Notes under the pieces: model-generated | What the model was told of the DNA's origin: nothing | The model's database searches: none | Seen by the model: only the letters and a program-made list of their open reading frames with translations | Program-made: the position numbers and the translations under genes | Shown: piece after piece, positions 27,888 to 37,409 of the stretch | How positions within the stretch are numbered: position 1 is the first letter of the stretch | Layout: every line of letters begins with the position of its first letter | Origin: G965197555 sp965197555 | Lineage (GTDB): Bacteria; Chloroflexota; Dehalococcoidia; Lucifugimonadales; UBA3495 | Length of the DNA stretch: 64,000 nt | Direction of reading: 5' to 3' | Assembly: GCA_965197555.1 (NCBI GenBank) | Contig: OZ240213.1 | Span: 620,001 to 684,000 of the forward strand

Positions 27888-29054
27888 TCAGGCCAGTACC
27901 TTGTACCGGTAGCTGGAGGACAGCAAGTCGCCTTCGTCGAAACGAGTGTACCGTAGCTGTGAGATGTCCACAGACGTGGCCTGGCCTTGAGTGATCAGCT
28001 CGGCCATGGTAGCCCCTATCATCGGGGATAGTTTAAATCCGTGGCCGCTAAACCCAACAGCGCAATACAGTCCTTCAATTCCTGGCACCTGGTCCAAGAT
28101 AGGATGCCAGTCTGGAGTTACGGTAAACAGACCGGACCATCCACCTCGGAAGTAGGAGTCCGCCATCGCTGGCATGCGACGTGCCAACTTTTCCATAGTC
28201 GTAGGTACATCTGCCATGGTGACTCCCTGATTGTAAGTGTTCAGATCGACCTCTTCATCCTCCCCAAATCCCATAAGGGTCATAGAGGCGCCATCCGGAC
28301 GAAAAGAGAAGGACTGGGCGATGTCTCCCACGGTGGGGTGGTGAGGAATCTGTTGGACAGGCCTGGTCAGGGAGGCCACTTGATGGCGCACAGGAACCAG
28401 GGGCAAACGCACTCCCACCTTCTCCAACTCGTGCTGAGACCAAGGGCCAGCGGCCACGACCACAATAGGTGTTTCCACCCGGCCCTGCTCCGTGATAGCC
28501 GCTCTCACCCGGTCCCCCAGGACCTCTATGCCGGTCGCTGGAGCTCTAAGGGTGATCTCCGCGCCCATGTCCCGGGCCCGCGCGGCGTAGGAAGTAGTCA
28601 CAAGATAAGGGTCTGCGTAGCCGGACCGGGGCTCCCAGGCCAGGACTTCCCCCTGGTTGGCAACCACCATTGGCGCCAACTCCCGGAGGTCCGCTGCTGT
28701 AACTAGGCTGGTGTCAATTCCCAGTTCCTGCTGCATGGCAACGTTGCGCTCGATTCCGGGCCTTTCCACCTCTTCTACGACTACCAGATACCCGGTCTCG
28801 ACAAATCCGGAGGCACCGCCAACAAGCTCGTCAAAGTTGGTGAAAACCTTGAGGCTTTCCCAGGCCATGGAAGCAGTCACCGGGTTGGAGTAATGCATCC
28901 GGCAGATTGCTTGGGACCTACCTGTTGAACCGGAGCCAAGGACGTCCCTCTCCAAAAGGACCGAGTTGGTGACACCTAGGCGGGCCAGGTGATAAAGAAT
29001 GCTACAACCCATCACGCCACCGCCAATAATAACTACGTCCGCCGTTTGCCTCAT
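27888..29054 (-). CDS. FAD-dependent oxidoreductase, DAO/sarcosine oxidase-like
   Basis: 388 aa. Rossmann dinucleotide motif VVIIGGGVMGCSILYHLARLG at the N terminus, LLERDVLGSGSTGRSQAI next, and the C-terminal FAD-binding GLYCAVGFSGHGFKLSPMIG: the glycine/sarcosine/D-amino-acid oxidase family. It oxidises a secondary or primary amine, giving H2O2 or passing electrons on. The open frame extends 22 codons upstream, but ATG at 29054 directly before the Rossmann strand is preferred. Substrate unknown. Confidence 0.9.
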   Translation of the reverse strand: MRQTADVVIIGGGVMGCSILYHLARLGVTNSVLLERDVLGSGSTGRSQAICRMHYSNPVTASMAWESLKVFTNFDELVGGASGFVETGYLVVVEEVERPGIERNVAMQQELGIDTSLVTAADLRELAPMVVANQGEVLAWEPRSGYADPYLVTTSYAARARDMGAEITLRAPATGIEVLGDRVRAAITEQGRVETPIVVVAAGPWSQHELEKVGVRLPLVPVRHQVASLTRPVQQIPHHPTVGDIAQSFSFRPDGASMTLMGFGEDEEVDLNTYNQGVTMADVPTTMEKLARRMPAMADSYFRGGWSGLFTVTPDWHPILDQVPGIEGLYCAVGFSGHGFKLSPMIGATMAELITQGQATSVDISQLRYTRFDEGDLLSSSYRYKVLA

Positions 29055-29204
29055 GGCTTTATTGTCTCCAGATGGATGCCGTGAGAAATATTCAGTACTT
29101 GGTGGGACGATATAGTCCAACGCATATCCATTAGGTTATAGCATGAATTCATAGCGGAAGCCCGTAGCATCCTCCCCAAGGCAAGGCCTTTTAGTTCTGA
29201 TAGG

Positions 29205-29385
29205 TCTTGGGAAGTCCGTTCGTGGTGAGTTCTTCGACAAGCTCAGGACAGGCCCTTCGACAAGCTCAGGACGAACGGGGGGATTCCAAGGGAGCTTCGG
29301 TGGGCTTAGGTCCTTCGACAAGCTCAGGACAGGCTTGTCCAACCATGAACGAACGGTCCTCCGACAGGCCAGGTACGAACGGGGA
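29205..29385. repeat. Dispersed palindromic repeat cluster C
   Basis: Units CCGTTCGTGGTGAG, CTTCGACAAGCTCAGGACAG (at least three times) and ACGAACGGGGGATTCC within the 634-bp gap 29055-29688. Same family as the clusters near 5, 21, 39 and 40 kb. Besides these repeats and the promoter at 29492 the gap holds no gene. Confidence 0.88.
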
Positions 29386-29491
29386 GATTCGCTTTAGATG
29401 GAGAATTAAAAGCTCTTGCTCCCCAAACGTGGCCGGTGAATAATTGATGGCGTGTATTATCATCAAATCGCGGGTTTCTTAGCTAGATTTG

Positions 29492-29520
29492 TTGACAATT
29501 GTTGACCCGAACGGTAGACT
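29492..29520 (+). promoter_or_regulatory. Putative sigma-70-type promoter for the reductase-hemD operon
   Basis: Perfect -35 TTGACA at 29492-29497, 17-base spacer, -10 TAGACT at 29515-29520. This leaves a 5' untranslated region of about 160 bases before the TTG start at 29689, long enough for regulation, though no known riboswitch is recognised. Confidence 0.65.
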
Positions 29521-29688
29521 TTGCACGATGCGGTTCGAAGATGATTTATTTCATTTGTGTATGCGTCCCCCTACATAGGGGGCAGGCAGCTCTTTAATTT
29601 ACCCACCCGTTTGACCTCTCTGCGCCCGCCAAGCTCAAATCCGTTTGACGGGCGTTATTTATTTCTTGTTGGAGCCAGGAGGCCCGAG

Positions 29689-31533
29689 TTGACCAGTCGG
29701 AGTACCAACGTTCCCAAAGTAGACCAAGAACAGATTCACAGCGAGAGTATGGCACTAACCGAGTCCTCCCGGGGGATCATCCCGTTTATTGAGGATGAGG
29801 TCCTGCGGTTTGAGGCAGAATCGGACAAATTTACCTCCGGTGAGCTGGACAACACTGAGTTTACTCCGTTCCGCCTGCGGCAGGGGATTTACGGGCAGCG
29901 CCAGGCCGATGTGCAGATGATTCGAGTGAAAATCCCAGGGGGGATTCTAACCCCTGAATCTTTGGACGCCCTGGGAGATATCGCTGAGTTTTACGCGCCA
30001 CTGGGAAAGGGCCACATAACCACTCGGGAGAACGTTCAGTTCCACCACGTCCCCTTGGACAAATGCCCAGAGGTCATGAGACTGCTGGGCAGTGTGGGAC
30101 TCAGCACCAGGGAAGCATGCGGCAACACGGTGCGTAATGTGGTCGGTAATCCCGAGTCCGGGGTCTGTCCCGACGAGATTTTCGACCCTACGCCTTACCT
30201 GGCTGCCTACGTCCGATTTGGGGTCAGGCACCCAATAACCCAAAGCTTCCCGAGGAAATTCAAGACCGCATTCACTGGCTGTGACTCCCACGACAACGTA
30301 GCCGCTGCTATCCAGGATTTGACCTTCATCTCCCAGTTGAAGGAAGAGGGCGGAGAGGTAAAGAAGGGGTTCCGGGTGTATGTGGGAGGTGGCACTTCCA
30401 TAATGCCCCGCCTAGCCAAACCCCTCTACGAATTCGTGTCCGTTGATGATTACCTTCGTGTCGCCTTGGCGATATGGACGGTCTTCAACAACGCCGACAT
30501 GCTGCGCAAGAACCGGATGATGGCCCGTATCAAGGTCCTGATCGACAGAATCGGCCTCGATGCATTCAGGGAATTGGTGGACGCGGAGCTTGAAAATATC
30601 GGCGCCATTGATCCGACCGAGTTGATGGCGGTGGATGAGATCCATCGGGAAGTCCCGCCCCAGTTGACGTCTGTACCAAGTAACGGGCGAAACGGCGGCG
30701 GCGATTTCCACCAGTGGCGGGAAACCAACGTGGCGGGTCAGCGGCAAGAGGGTTACTGCGTGGCCTACGTTAAGGCACCGCGTGGAGATATATCCGATAG
30801 CCAGTTTCGGGCTCTCGCTGAGATAGTCAAGCGCTACACCGGTGGGCGTGTCAGAACCACCCAGGAGCAAAACCTGGTGCTCCGTTGGATACCGGAAGGT
30901 TATGTGCATGAGGTCTGGCAAGCGCTGAAAGACATTGGCCTGGCCGAGCCAGGGGCTCACACCATCTCCAACGTGGTCTCGTGCCCGGGAACCGATAGCT
31001 GCAAGCTCGGCATCACCGCGTCCATGGGACTAGCCAAAGCAGTGCGAGAGGAAATCGAGACGTGGGACGGACTTCTTGAAGATGAAGGGGTCCAAAAGAT
31101 CCGCATCAAGATGAGTGGATGCCCCAATGGGTGCGGGTTGCACCACATCGCTAACATCGGCTTTCACGGCGCCGCTTTGAAAGGACCCGATGGGCAGCAG
31201 TTGCCAGCCTATGAACTGTTCTTGGGCGGTAACTACGGTGACAATCGTGTGGAAGACTCCCGTATCGGCACTCGGATACCGAAAATCAAGGTCCCGGCCA
31301 AAGCGGCCCCGCGCATAGTCCGGGACATTGCTACTTACTACAAGGAGAACCGCCAAGACCAAGAGGCCTTCAACGCGTTTCTGGACAGAGTGGGGCTGGA
31401 GGAATTGACCGCGGTGGCCGCTGAATCTCAACGGCAAGTGGAGGGCACCGAGGCCGGGTCCGACCTGTATGTAGACTGGGAAAGGACCAACCTATACAAG
31501 CTGGAGCGCGGTGAGGGGGAGTGTGCGGTCTAA
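29689..31533 (+). CDS. Siroheme nitrite/sulfite reductase (ferredoxin type)
   Basis: 614 aa. Two ferredoxin-like half-domain/siroheme-domain repeats. First siroheme half: TTRENVQFHHVPL and ACGNTVRNVVGNP; second: RTTQEQNLVLRWIP. Cluster/siroheme cysteines are in SCPGTDSCKLG and MSGCPNGCG. The family reduces nitrite to ammonia or sulfite to sulfide with six electrons, from ferredoxin. TTG at 29689 sits six bases after a perfect AGGAGG (29677-29682), so the upstream 44 in-frame codons are excluded. hemD, needed for siroheme, follows by 12 bp. Nitrite versus sulfite cannot be decided from motifs I can see. Confidence 0.92.
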   Translation: MTSRSTNVPKVDQEQIHSESMALTESSRGIIPFIEDEVLRFEAESDKFTSGELDNTEFTPFRLRQGIYGQRQADVQMIRVKIPGGILTPESLDALGDIAEFYAPLGKGHITTRENVQFHHVPLDKCPEVMRLLGSVGLSTREACGNTVRNVVGNPESGVCPDEIFDPTPYLAAYVRFGVRHPITQSFPRKFKTAFTGCDSHDNVAAAIQDLTFISQLKEEGGEVKKGFRVYVGGGTSIMPRLAKPLYEFVSVDDYLRVALAIWTVFNNADMLRKNRMMARIKVLIDRIGLDAFRELVDAELENIGAIDPTELMAVDEIHREVPPQLTSVPSNGRNGGGDFHQWRETNVAGQRQEGYCVAYVKAPRGDISDSQFRALAEIVKRYTGGRVRTTQEQNLVLRWIPEGYVHEVWQALKDIGLAEPGAHTISNVVSCPGTDSCKLGITASMGLAKAVREEIETWDGLLEDEGVQKIRIKMSGCPNGCGLHHIANIGFHGAALKGPDGQQLPAYELFLGGNYGDNRVEDSRIGTRIPKIKVPAKAAPRIVRDIATYYKENRQDQEAFNAFLDRVGLEELTAVAAESQRQVEGTEAGSDLYVDWERTNLYKLERGEGECAV

Positions 31534-31545
31534 TAAGGTCCCCAA

Positions 31546-32382
31546 GTGACGGCCGGACTTAAGGGTAGAATAATTGCCTACGTAGAAGCCCGTATGCGCT
31601 CGGAGATGGGCTCACTCATAGAGCGCCACGGAGGTGTTCCCTACCCAGCCCCGGTGCTTCAGGAAAACTACCTAAAGAATAGCCCGGAAGTACAACGGCT
31701 GGTCCAGGATATTTGCGATGGAACTGTCCAGGTAGTCGTGCTGTTGACGGGCGTTGGCACACGGGCTTTGGTCGAGTCGGCTGCGGTTATGGGCCGGGAG
31801 GCGGAGTTTATTGAGCTCCTTGACCAACGCGTGGTGATTGCCAGGAGCCCCAAGCCAGCCAGGGTGCTGCGTCAGCACAAAATCCACATAGACGTCATGC
31901 CTCCGGAGCCCTACACCTCGGAAGACCTCATTGATGCCATCAAGGATATTGACTTGGACGGGAAAGAGTTGGCGGTTCAAGCGTATGGCGCGTCCAATCG
32001 ATTCCTGACCAGCAGCCTTGAAGAGCGAGGCGCCAAGGTTCGGGAAGTTACTCTATATACATGGGGGCTACCCGAAGACACTGCGCCGGTAACCCGGATG
32101 ATCGACGACTTGAACCAGGGTCAGATCGATGCCTTGGCTTTTACCAGCCAGCCCCAGGTACCCAATCTGATTACCATCGCGGAGCAAGCCAACAAGCGGG
32201 AAGCCCTGCTTAGTAGCCTGAATGGGCCGAAAGTAGTGGTTGCGTCCGTGGGGCCGGTGTGCACCCGGCGTCTTCGGGGGGCGGGTATAGAGGTCGATGT
32301 GGAGCCGGATCATCCTCATATGGGCAATCTGATCATGGCCTTGGCCGAACACTTCGAATCGAGACAGGCCGCAGAGGTTTGA
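31546..32382 (+). CDS. hemD: Uroporphyrinogen-III synthase
   Basis: 278 aa, GTG start. Two-domain HemD fold: GRIIAYVEARMRSEMGSLIERHGG, VVLLTGVGTRALVE, ELAVQAYGASNRFLTSSLEERGAKV and DALAFTSQPQVPNLI match the low-identity but recognisable HemD pattern. It closes the tetrapyrrole ring with D-ring inversion, giving the precursor of siroheme. Its place just after the siroheme reductase gene supports a dedicated role in supplying that cofactor. A strong bidirectional terminator follows at 32485. Confidence 0.88.
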   Translation: MTAGLKGRIIAYVEARMRSEMGSLIERHGGVPYPAPVLQENYLKNSPEVQRLVQDICDGTVQVVVLLTGVGTRALVESAAVMGREAEFIELLDQRVVIARSPKPARVLRQHKIHIDVMPPEPYTSEDLIDAIKDIDLDGKELAVQAYGASNRFLTSSLEERGAKVREVTLYTWGLPEDTAPVTRMIDDLNQGQIDALAFTSQPQVPNLITIAEQANKREALLSSLNGPKVVVASVGPVCTRRLRGAGIEVDVEPDHPHMGNLIMALAEHFESRQAAEV

Positions 32383-32484
32383 CCACATAAGATAGGCAGT
32401 GGCGATAAATGGCTCTCCACGCCGCTGTTAATCATCTGGGCGGCTTCCTCGACAGTGTGGGGCCCCGGCAAGTGGCATTAAATG

Positions 32485-32515
32485 AAAAGGGGCGATACGC
32501 GTATCGCCCCTTTTT
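32485..32515. terminator. Bidirectional intrinsic terminator
   Basis: A perfect 22-base palindrome (32489-32510, arms starting GGGGCGATAC) flanked by AAAA on the left and TTTTT on the right. It terminates the reductase-hemD operon on the plus strand and the small membrane protein gene on the minus strand. Confidence 0.92.
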
Positions 32516-32556
32516 GCGCTGTTGCTCGGTTGGGTGCCTGGGAATACTATCTCCGG

Positions 32557-32964
32557 TTACCGGGGCGCGCCCTTGAGCCAGCGCTTCACCCGCTCCCATG
32601 GGGAGGAATCCACCGCGCCCACCGGCATCCCGCGCCACCTTTTATCACTGGGTGCGGACTTGGGGGACATGAAATAAAGCAAATACCCCAGCGCCAGCAA
32701 GCCCAGTCCAATCCATACCAAGATGGGCAACTTTACCACCAACGAGATCAGGAATAGGACAAGCCCAACAATCAAGATCTTACCAGGAGTAATGGTTAGC
32801 CGGCGCCTACGACCGGAGCCCCCCGAATTAGGGTGGCGACGTTCCTGCAATGCCCGTGGTTGGTCTTCCGGCGGCTGCTCAGATTCCCGGCGTGACTCCT
32901 TGGGAGCAACCTCGCCGGCCCTTTTCAGGATCTCCTCTATCTCATCTTGGTATTTGTCGGGCAT
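32557..32964 (-). CDS. Small membrane protein, unknown
   Basis: 135 aa. A charged N-terminal half (MPDKYQDEIEEILKRAGE, then many R/E/Q/P), two membrane segments (ILIVGLVLFLISLVV and PILVWIGLGLLALGYLLYF), then a tail SDKRWRGMPVG. The pattern MPDKYxDEIEEIL with a two-helix hairpin looks conserved-hypothetical in type, but I cannot name it. Convergent with hemD across the shared terminator. Confidence 0.65.
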   Translation of the reverse strand: MPDKYQDEIEEILKRAGEVAPKESRRESEQPPEDQPRALQERRHPNSGGSGRRRRLTITPGKILIVGLVLFLISLVVKLPILVWIGLGLLALGYLLYFMSPKSAPSDKRWRGMPVGAVDSSPWERVKRWLKGAPR

Positions 32965-33157
32965 ATCTCCTCCGGCTCCAAGGTGCCGCCATCAATCAAA
33001 TCTTCCGCACTGACCCGGATGCAACCGGTAAGCATGGATCAAGGTCTCATGATCGCACGTTGGGAGGTCACAGGGACTCACACCTGAGGCTACCAATTAT
33101 ACAAGAGGTAAGTTAGGTGTGGAAGCCGGAGGGAGCTTACGATAGGATCGATGGTCC

Positions 33158-33988
33158 TTAACCGAATCTCCCAGTGATATAAGCTTCCGTTCGCTCGTCC
33201 CGAGGATTCGTGAAAATCTGGCGGCTTTCACCGTACTCGACCAGATGGCCAATACGTACATCGTCGACCATAAGGAAGGCTGTGAAGTTGGATACCCGCG
33301 CTGCCTGCTGCATGTTGTGGGTCACTATTATGATGGAATAATCCTCGGACAGTTCCCGCATCAGCTCTTCGATGGCCAGGGTGGCGATGGGGTCCAGGGA
33401 AGAGCATGGCTCATCCATCAAGATAACCCTTGGCTCCACCGCCAGAGCTCTAGCGATGCACAACCGTTGCTGTTGACCCCCCGAGAGGGCCAGCGCGTTA
33501 CTGTTCAACCGGTCCTTAACCTCGTCCCAGAGCGCCGCTCGCTGTAGGGACTGCTCCACCAGCTCAGATAGATCGCCTTTAAAGCCGTTGACCCGTGGCC
33601 CAAAAGCAACGTTGTCGTAGACCGACTTTGGGAAAGGATTGGGGCGCTGGAAAACCATGCCGATCTGGTAGCGAATCTCGGTGGGGTCGACGGTTGGCGC
33701 GTACAGGTCCTGACCTTCGAACAGTACTTGGCCCATCACCCGCGCTGTGGGTATCAGATCGTTCATACGGTTGAAGCAACGAAGCAGAGTGCTCTTGCCA
33801 CATCCGGACGGTCCAATGATCGCGGTGATGCGGTTTCTGGTGAATTCCAGGGATACGTCGGTTACAACCCGCTTGGTGCCGTAATACACGCTCAGGTCTT
33901 TGGTTTCGAGGATTGAATCTGCCTGTTGCAAGGGGTTAACCTCGTGACGGGTTTCTAAACTTATTGTCCAGTGTTGTGGAGTCGGCAT
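33158..33988 (-). CDS. pstB: Phosphate ABC transporter ATP-binding protein
   Basis: 276 aa. Walker A GPSGCGKST, Q-loop FQRPNPFPKSVYDNVAFGPR (PstB-diagnostic), signature ALSGGQQQRLCIARALA, Walker B VILMDEPCSSLDP, and H-loop VTHNMQQAARVS. PstB powers phosphate import with PstS, PstC and PstA. Those partners are not in this window: downstream is the membrane protein at 32557, upstream is a divergent LLM gene, so pstB is detached from its operon, or its partners lie elsewhere. The 193-bp gap after it holds nothing recognised. Confidence 0.93.
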   Translation of the reverse strand: MPTPQHWTISLETRHEVNPLQQADSILETKDLSVYYGTKRVVTDVSLEFTRNRITAIIGPSGCGKSTLLRCFNRMNDLIPTARVMGQVLFEGQDLYAPTVDPTEIRYQIGMVFQRPNPFPKSVYDNVAFGPRVNGFKGDLSELVEQSLQRAALWDEVKDRLNSNALALSGGQQQRLCIARALAVEPRVILMDEPCSSLDPIATLAIEELMRELSEDYSIIIVTHNMQQAARVSNFTAFLMVDDVRIGHLVEYGESRQIFTNPRDERTEAYITGRFG

Positions 33989-34147
33989 TCATGGTCTGAA
34001 GCCCGATCAGCAGAAGGATTATACCGGCGACGATTGATTCGGGGAACCCGCCATTAAGGCCGAGTGTCCAGTTGATCATCTGGACGGGTGGAGCGGCAGT
34101 CTATTCCTTCGTCGTCGGTGTTCTTGTACGGCAATCCGGGTTAGGAT

Positions 34148-35221
34148 ATGATTCCAAGCGCAGTCTGGATATTGACCTGGGAGATGCATAGACCCTTGGC
34201 ACTGCCTTTGATTTTGAGCGTAGTTGACCAGTCCCCGGTGCGCTTGGGTGCCACCGCAGGGGATGCGTTACGGGAATCGATCGACTTGGCGGTGGCTGCT
34301 GAGGGTTTGGGCTACCAGCGGTACTGGCTGGCCGAGCACCACAGCCTGCCGAACTTTGCGGGCACCAGCCCTGAGATATTGATCGGTCAGGTTGCCAATA
34401 AGACCAAGACCATCCGGGTGGGAAGTGGCGGTGTGATGCTTTCCCACTACAGCGCCTTCAAAGTGGCCGAACAATTTCAGCTTCTGTCAGCCCTGTATCC
34501 CGACCGCATTGATCTGGGAATTGGCCGGGCACCCGGCAGCGATCAGCTTACCGCAGCAGCCCTGGCCTATCCGGGGCGTCCCAACGACATCAGTCATTTC
34601 CCCCAACAGGTAACGGACCTGTTGGGACACCTTAGGGGCAACCTGAACTCGGAGCACGTTTTTTCCGAGATCAGGGCTTCACCCACCTGCCCGTCAATGC
34701 CGCAGGTATGGCTATTGGGCTCCAGGTATGAGAGCGCCTACATGGCGGCCCAGTTGGGGCTGCCGTTCGCCTACGCTCATTTCTTTGGCCTCGGTGTAGA
34801 GGAGGGACCAGCGATCTGTGAAGGTTACAGAAGAAACTTCCGCCCTTCCGAGTACTTGCCCGAGGCCAAGGTCAACGTAGGGGTACAGGTCCTATGCGCT
34901 GAGACTGAGGAGGAGGCAGCGCGGTTGGCCTCTAGCCGCAACATAGCCAGGCTCCAGTCCGTGACCGGCCGGGCCAAGGGGATACCCCCTCCTGATGAGG
35001 CCATGAAATATCCTCTCAGGCCAGAGGAAGTGGCGTATATGGAGCAGTACCGCGTCTTGTGCGTTGACGGAAACCCGCAGCAGGTAGAAGAGGGGCTCCA
35101 TAATGTGGCGGAGGCCTACCAGACCAATGACCTGAGCGTGGTAACCATCTGCCACGGCTTCTCTGACCGGCTGCGGTCCTACGAGCTGGTAGCCCAGTCC
35201 TGCGGTATCGTCCCCGCGTAA
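34148..35221 (+). CDS. LLM class flavin-dependent oxidoreductase
   Basis: 357 aa bacterial-luciferase-like barrel. LSVVDQSPVRLGATAGDALRES, YQRYWLAEHHSLPNFAGTSPEI and VGSGGVMLSHYSAFKVAEQF are the typical openings of the MsnO8/LuxA-like LLM group; RIDLGIGRAPGSD follows. Such proteins use FMNH2 or F420 to oxidise a substrate with O2; flavin monooxygenases of this kind are expanded in SAR202. Start ambiguous: ATG 34148 or ATG 34184; neither has an ideal Shine-Dalgarno. Confidence 0.88.
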   Translation: MIPSAVWILTWEMHRPLALPLILSVVDQSPVRLGATAGDALRESIDLAVAAEGLGYQRYWLAEHHSLPNFAGTSPEILIGQVANKTKTIRVGSGGVMLSHYSAFKVAEQFQLLSALYPDRIDLGIGRAPGSDQLTAAALAYPGRPNDISHFPQQVTDLLGHLRGNLNSEHVFSEIRASPTCPSMPQVWLLGSRYESAYMAAQLGLPFAYAHFFGLGVEEGPAICEGYRRNFRPSEYLPEAKVNVGVQVLCAETEEEAARLASSRNIARLQSVTGRAKGIPPPDEAMKYPLRPEEVAYMEQYRVLCVDGNPQQVEEGLHNVAEAYQTNDLSVVTICHGFSDRLRSYELVAQSCGIVPA

Positions 35222-35236
35222 CGTCTACCGGGATTG

Positions 35237-35956
35237 TCAGGAATCTAACTGATCGGCCAAGTCCACGAAGTCCTGGGCCACTAGGCCGAAGGATGGATCA
35301 GGTGTTGCATCAGGCCTTCGTCTCGGTCCCAATTCCATCGGGCGGGGTACAAAAGCGGACTTGAGGCCCAATTTCTGGGCCGCTAGCAGATCATTCTGAT
35401 GCGCCGCCACCATGACGACCTGGTGAGGCTGCAGGCCCAACAACTCCACGGCGGTCTGATAGCTTTCAGGGTCCGGTTTATAGTGGCGGGCCAACTCGGC
35501 CCCCAGGATGCAGTCCCAGGGAAGCCCACCATTCTTGGCCATATTTGTCATCAGGGCCACGTTGCCGTTGGACATGGGAGCAATGATAAACTTGCGTTTT
35601 AACCGGTAAAGGCCCGGGACCGAGTCCGGCCATGGGTCAAGACGGTGCCAGGCCAGGTTGAGCTCTGCCTTCTTCTCTTCAGAGAGACCCTGAATTCCAA
35701 ACTCCGATAGCAGTTCCTCCAGCGCCATCCGGTGCAGGGCATCCAGGTTGGTCCAAGGCAGTTCCCCGTCGCGTACTTTGGCCATGAACGGCTGGTACTT
35801 CCCCCGCCAGGCATCGGCGAATGCCTCCCAGTCTGCCGAAACGCCGTTGGCTTGGCCGAACTGCTCTCCTTGTCTGATGATCGATGTCCGCCAATCTACT
35901 ACAGTGCCGAAGACATCAAAAATCAAAGCCTTGATGTCTGAGGTGTCCATTGTCAA
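35237..35956 (-). CDS. Haloacid dehalogenase type II
   Basis: 239 aa HAD enzyme. Nucleophile Asp14 in LIFDVFGTVVDWR, motif II Ser-Asn in APMSNGN, Lys in ARHYKPDPESY, and acidic motif IV region VAAHQNDLLAAQKLGL. The VFGTVVDWR start and SNGN motif are those of L-2-haloacid dehalogenase rather than of generic HAD phosphatases. It would hydrolyse 2-haloalkanoates to hydroxy acids. Convergent with the LLM gene (15 bp gap), 27 bp after the hydrolase gene on the same strand. Confidence 0.87.
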   Translation of the reverse strand: MTMDTSDIKALIFDVFGTVVDWRTSIIRQGEQFGQANGVSADWEAFADAWRGKYQPFMAKVRDGELPWTNLDALHRMALEELLSEFGIQGLSEEKKAELNLAWHRLDPWPDSVPGLYRLKRKFIIAPMSNGNVALMTNMAKNGGLPWDCILGAELARHYKPDPESYQTAVELLGLQPHQVVMVAAHQNDLLAAQKLGLKSAFVPRPMELGPRRRPDATPDPSFGLVAQDFVDLADQLDS

Positions 35957-35983
35957 TACTCCATCGAGAGATATCTCGCCATA

Positions 35984-36718
35984 TCAACTCGTCTTGGAGA
36001 TACCCAGTAGTATCTCCGACAGCTCTTGTGGATGAGTGATCATTGGATCATGTCCAGAGTCTATATGGAATACCGTCCAACCCGCTTGCCTCGCCCTCTC
36101 GGCCACGGAATCGAACCCCGACTCGCTGCTGCCCACAAAAACTTTGGGCACCGCGTCGGCGTCAGCCAAATGCAAAGGTTGGTCGAAAGCCGCGGCGGGT
36201 TGGGGAGTGACCTTGGAGCCCACCCAGGCCAGGTCCGCTGCGTCGTGAATTCCCCATCGCCGCTCTATCTCCTCCGGGCTTGCCGGAGGTGGAAGAAACC
36301 CGGTGTTGCTCTTGATGTTGTCTCTGACCCACGCAGTAAATTGGGGGCCCCGCACAGGCTCGAGTTGGTCCACCATGGACTCCCCGTCACCCGGGACCAC
36401 ACCATTAACGTAGACCAGGGAGTGTAGTCGCTGGCGGCAAGCTTGAGCCACCCCGGTTATTACCATGCCGGCATAGGCATGGCCCACCAACACCACGTTC
36501 CAGAGCTCCTCGAATTCAAGGACTTGCACGATGTCTTGAACGTGCAGACTAAGATGCAATTTATCGGGTCCGATGACGGAGGTGAGGTGAGCCCGCTCAC
36601 CCAACCCGGTTAGCGTCGGCGTATACACTTCGCCCCCCTCATTACGCAGCAATGACGCCACTTTGCGCCAGCACCAACCTCCATGCCACGCGCCGTGGAC
36701 CAGAACGATGGGTCTCAT
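35984..36718 (-). CDS. Alpha/beta hydrolase-like protein lacking the nucleophile serine
   Basis: 244 aa. Fold is clear: IVLVHGAWHGGWCWRKV (oxyanion-hole strand), TPTLTGLGERAHL, SLHVQDIVQVLEFE, and terminal FHIDSGHDPMITHP with the catalytic His. The nucleophile elbow reads VGHAYAGMV, where the family has GHSYGG; the serine codon position is GCC (Ala), one base from TCC (Ser). Without it, normal esterase chemistry is not expected; the protein could be a pseudoenzyme, a lyase-type relative or carry a sequencing error. ATG at 36718 has AAGGAG nine bases upstream. Confidence 0.85.
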   Translation of the reverse strand: MRPIVLVHGAWHGGWCWRKVASLLRNEGGEVYTPTLTGLGERAHLTSVIGPDKLHLSLHVQDIVQVLEFEELWNVVLVGHAYAGMVITGVAQACRQRLHSLVYVNGVVPGDGESMVDQLEPVRGPQFTAWVRDNIKSNTGFLPPPASPEEIERRWGIHDAADLAWVGSKVTPQPAAAFDQPLHLADADAVPKVFVGSSESGFDSVAERARQAGWTVFHIDSGHDPMITHPQELSEILLGISKTS

Positions 36719-36932
36719 GGAAGCGGCTCCTTCTGGGCTCATAGGTGGCCCGGGGTCTGCTGCGGACGCAGAGTGCTATACGCGAGGGCGGCGTCCCCGC
36801 CGACGTCGTCGGAATTGACCCGGGGTTGCTCCCGAAGGTGGAGTCCTAGGTGTAAGCCAATACCCGGAGCCTCGGCGCCGGGGCTCGGATTATTGCCGGC
36901 TGGTCCGGCAACGAGGACTCCAGACGCAACAG

Positions 36933-37409
36933 CTATTTCGGTAGCTGGTCCAGGTTCTGTCTGATCTCGTCGTAATCGGGTTCATTGACTGGGCTAGGGG
37001 CTATCCAGCGGTAACGGACCACACCGTCCTTGTCGACGATAAAAACAGCCCGGTTGCACGCTACATATCCCTCCATACCGGCCATGTTAGGCAAGGCCAC
37101 GTCATACTCGTTGGTGGCTTGTCGGTTGAAGTCGCTGAGAATCGGGAAGTTGAGGCTGTTCTGGTCTGCCCACGCTTTCTGGGCGAAAGGTGGGTCTACG
37201 CTGATCCCAAGGACCTGAGTGTTTAAGGAATTGAACTGTTCGATGCTGTCCCTCAAGGTGCACATCTCGGTGGTGCATACCCCGGTGAACGCTCCCGGAA
37301 AGAACGCTAGGACCACGCTCTTTCCCTGGAAGTCCGCTAGTGACCGCTGCTGCCGGTCTTGGTCGTACAGAGTGAATCCGGGCGCCGATTGTCCAACATC
37401 TACAGGCAT
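36933..37409 (-). CDS. Peroxiredoxin
   Basis: 158 aa AhpC/TSA-family peroxiredoxin. Peroxidatic Cys45 in PGAFTGVCTTEMC with a second cysteine at Cys50; the TLRDS segment and conserved Arg near NRAVFIVDKDGVVRYRW fit an AhpE/BCP-like protein. It reduces H2O2 or alkyl hydroperoxides in the cytoplasm. Alone between the alpha/beta hydrolase and the divergent gamma-glutamyltransferase; it may be reduced by thioredoxin-type partners. Confidence 0.92.
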   Translation of the reverse strand: MPVDVGQSAPGFTLYDQDRQQRSLADFQGKSVVLAFFPGAFTGVCTTEMCTLRDSIEQFNSLNTQVLGISVDPPFAQKAWADQNSLNFPILSDFNRQATNEYDVALPNMAGMEGYVACNRAVFIVDKDGVVRYRWIAPSPVNEPDYDEIRQNLDQLPK

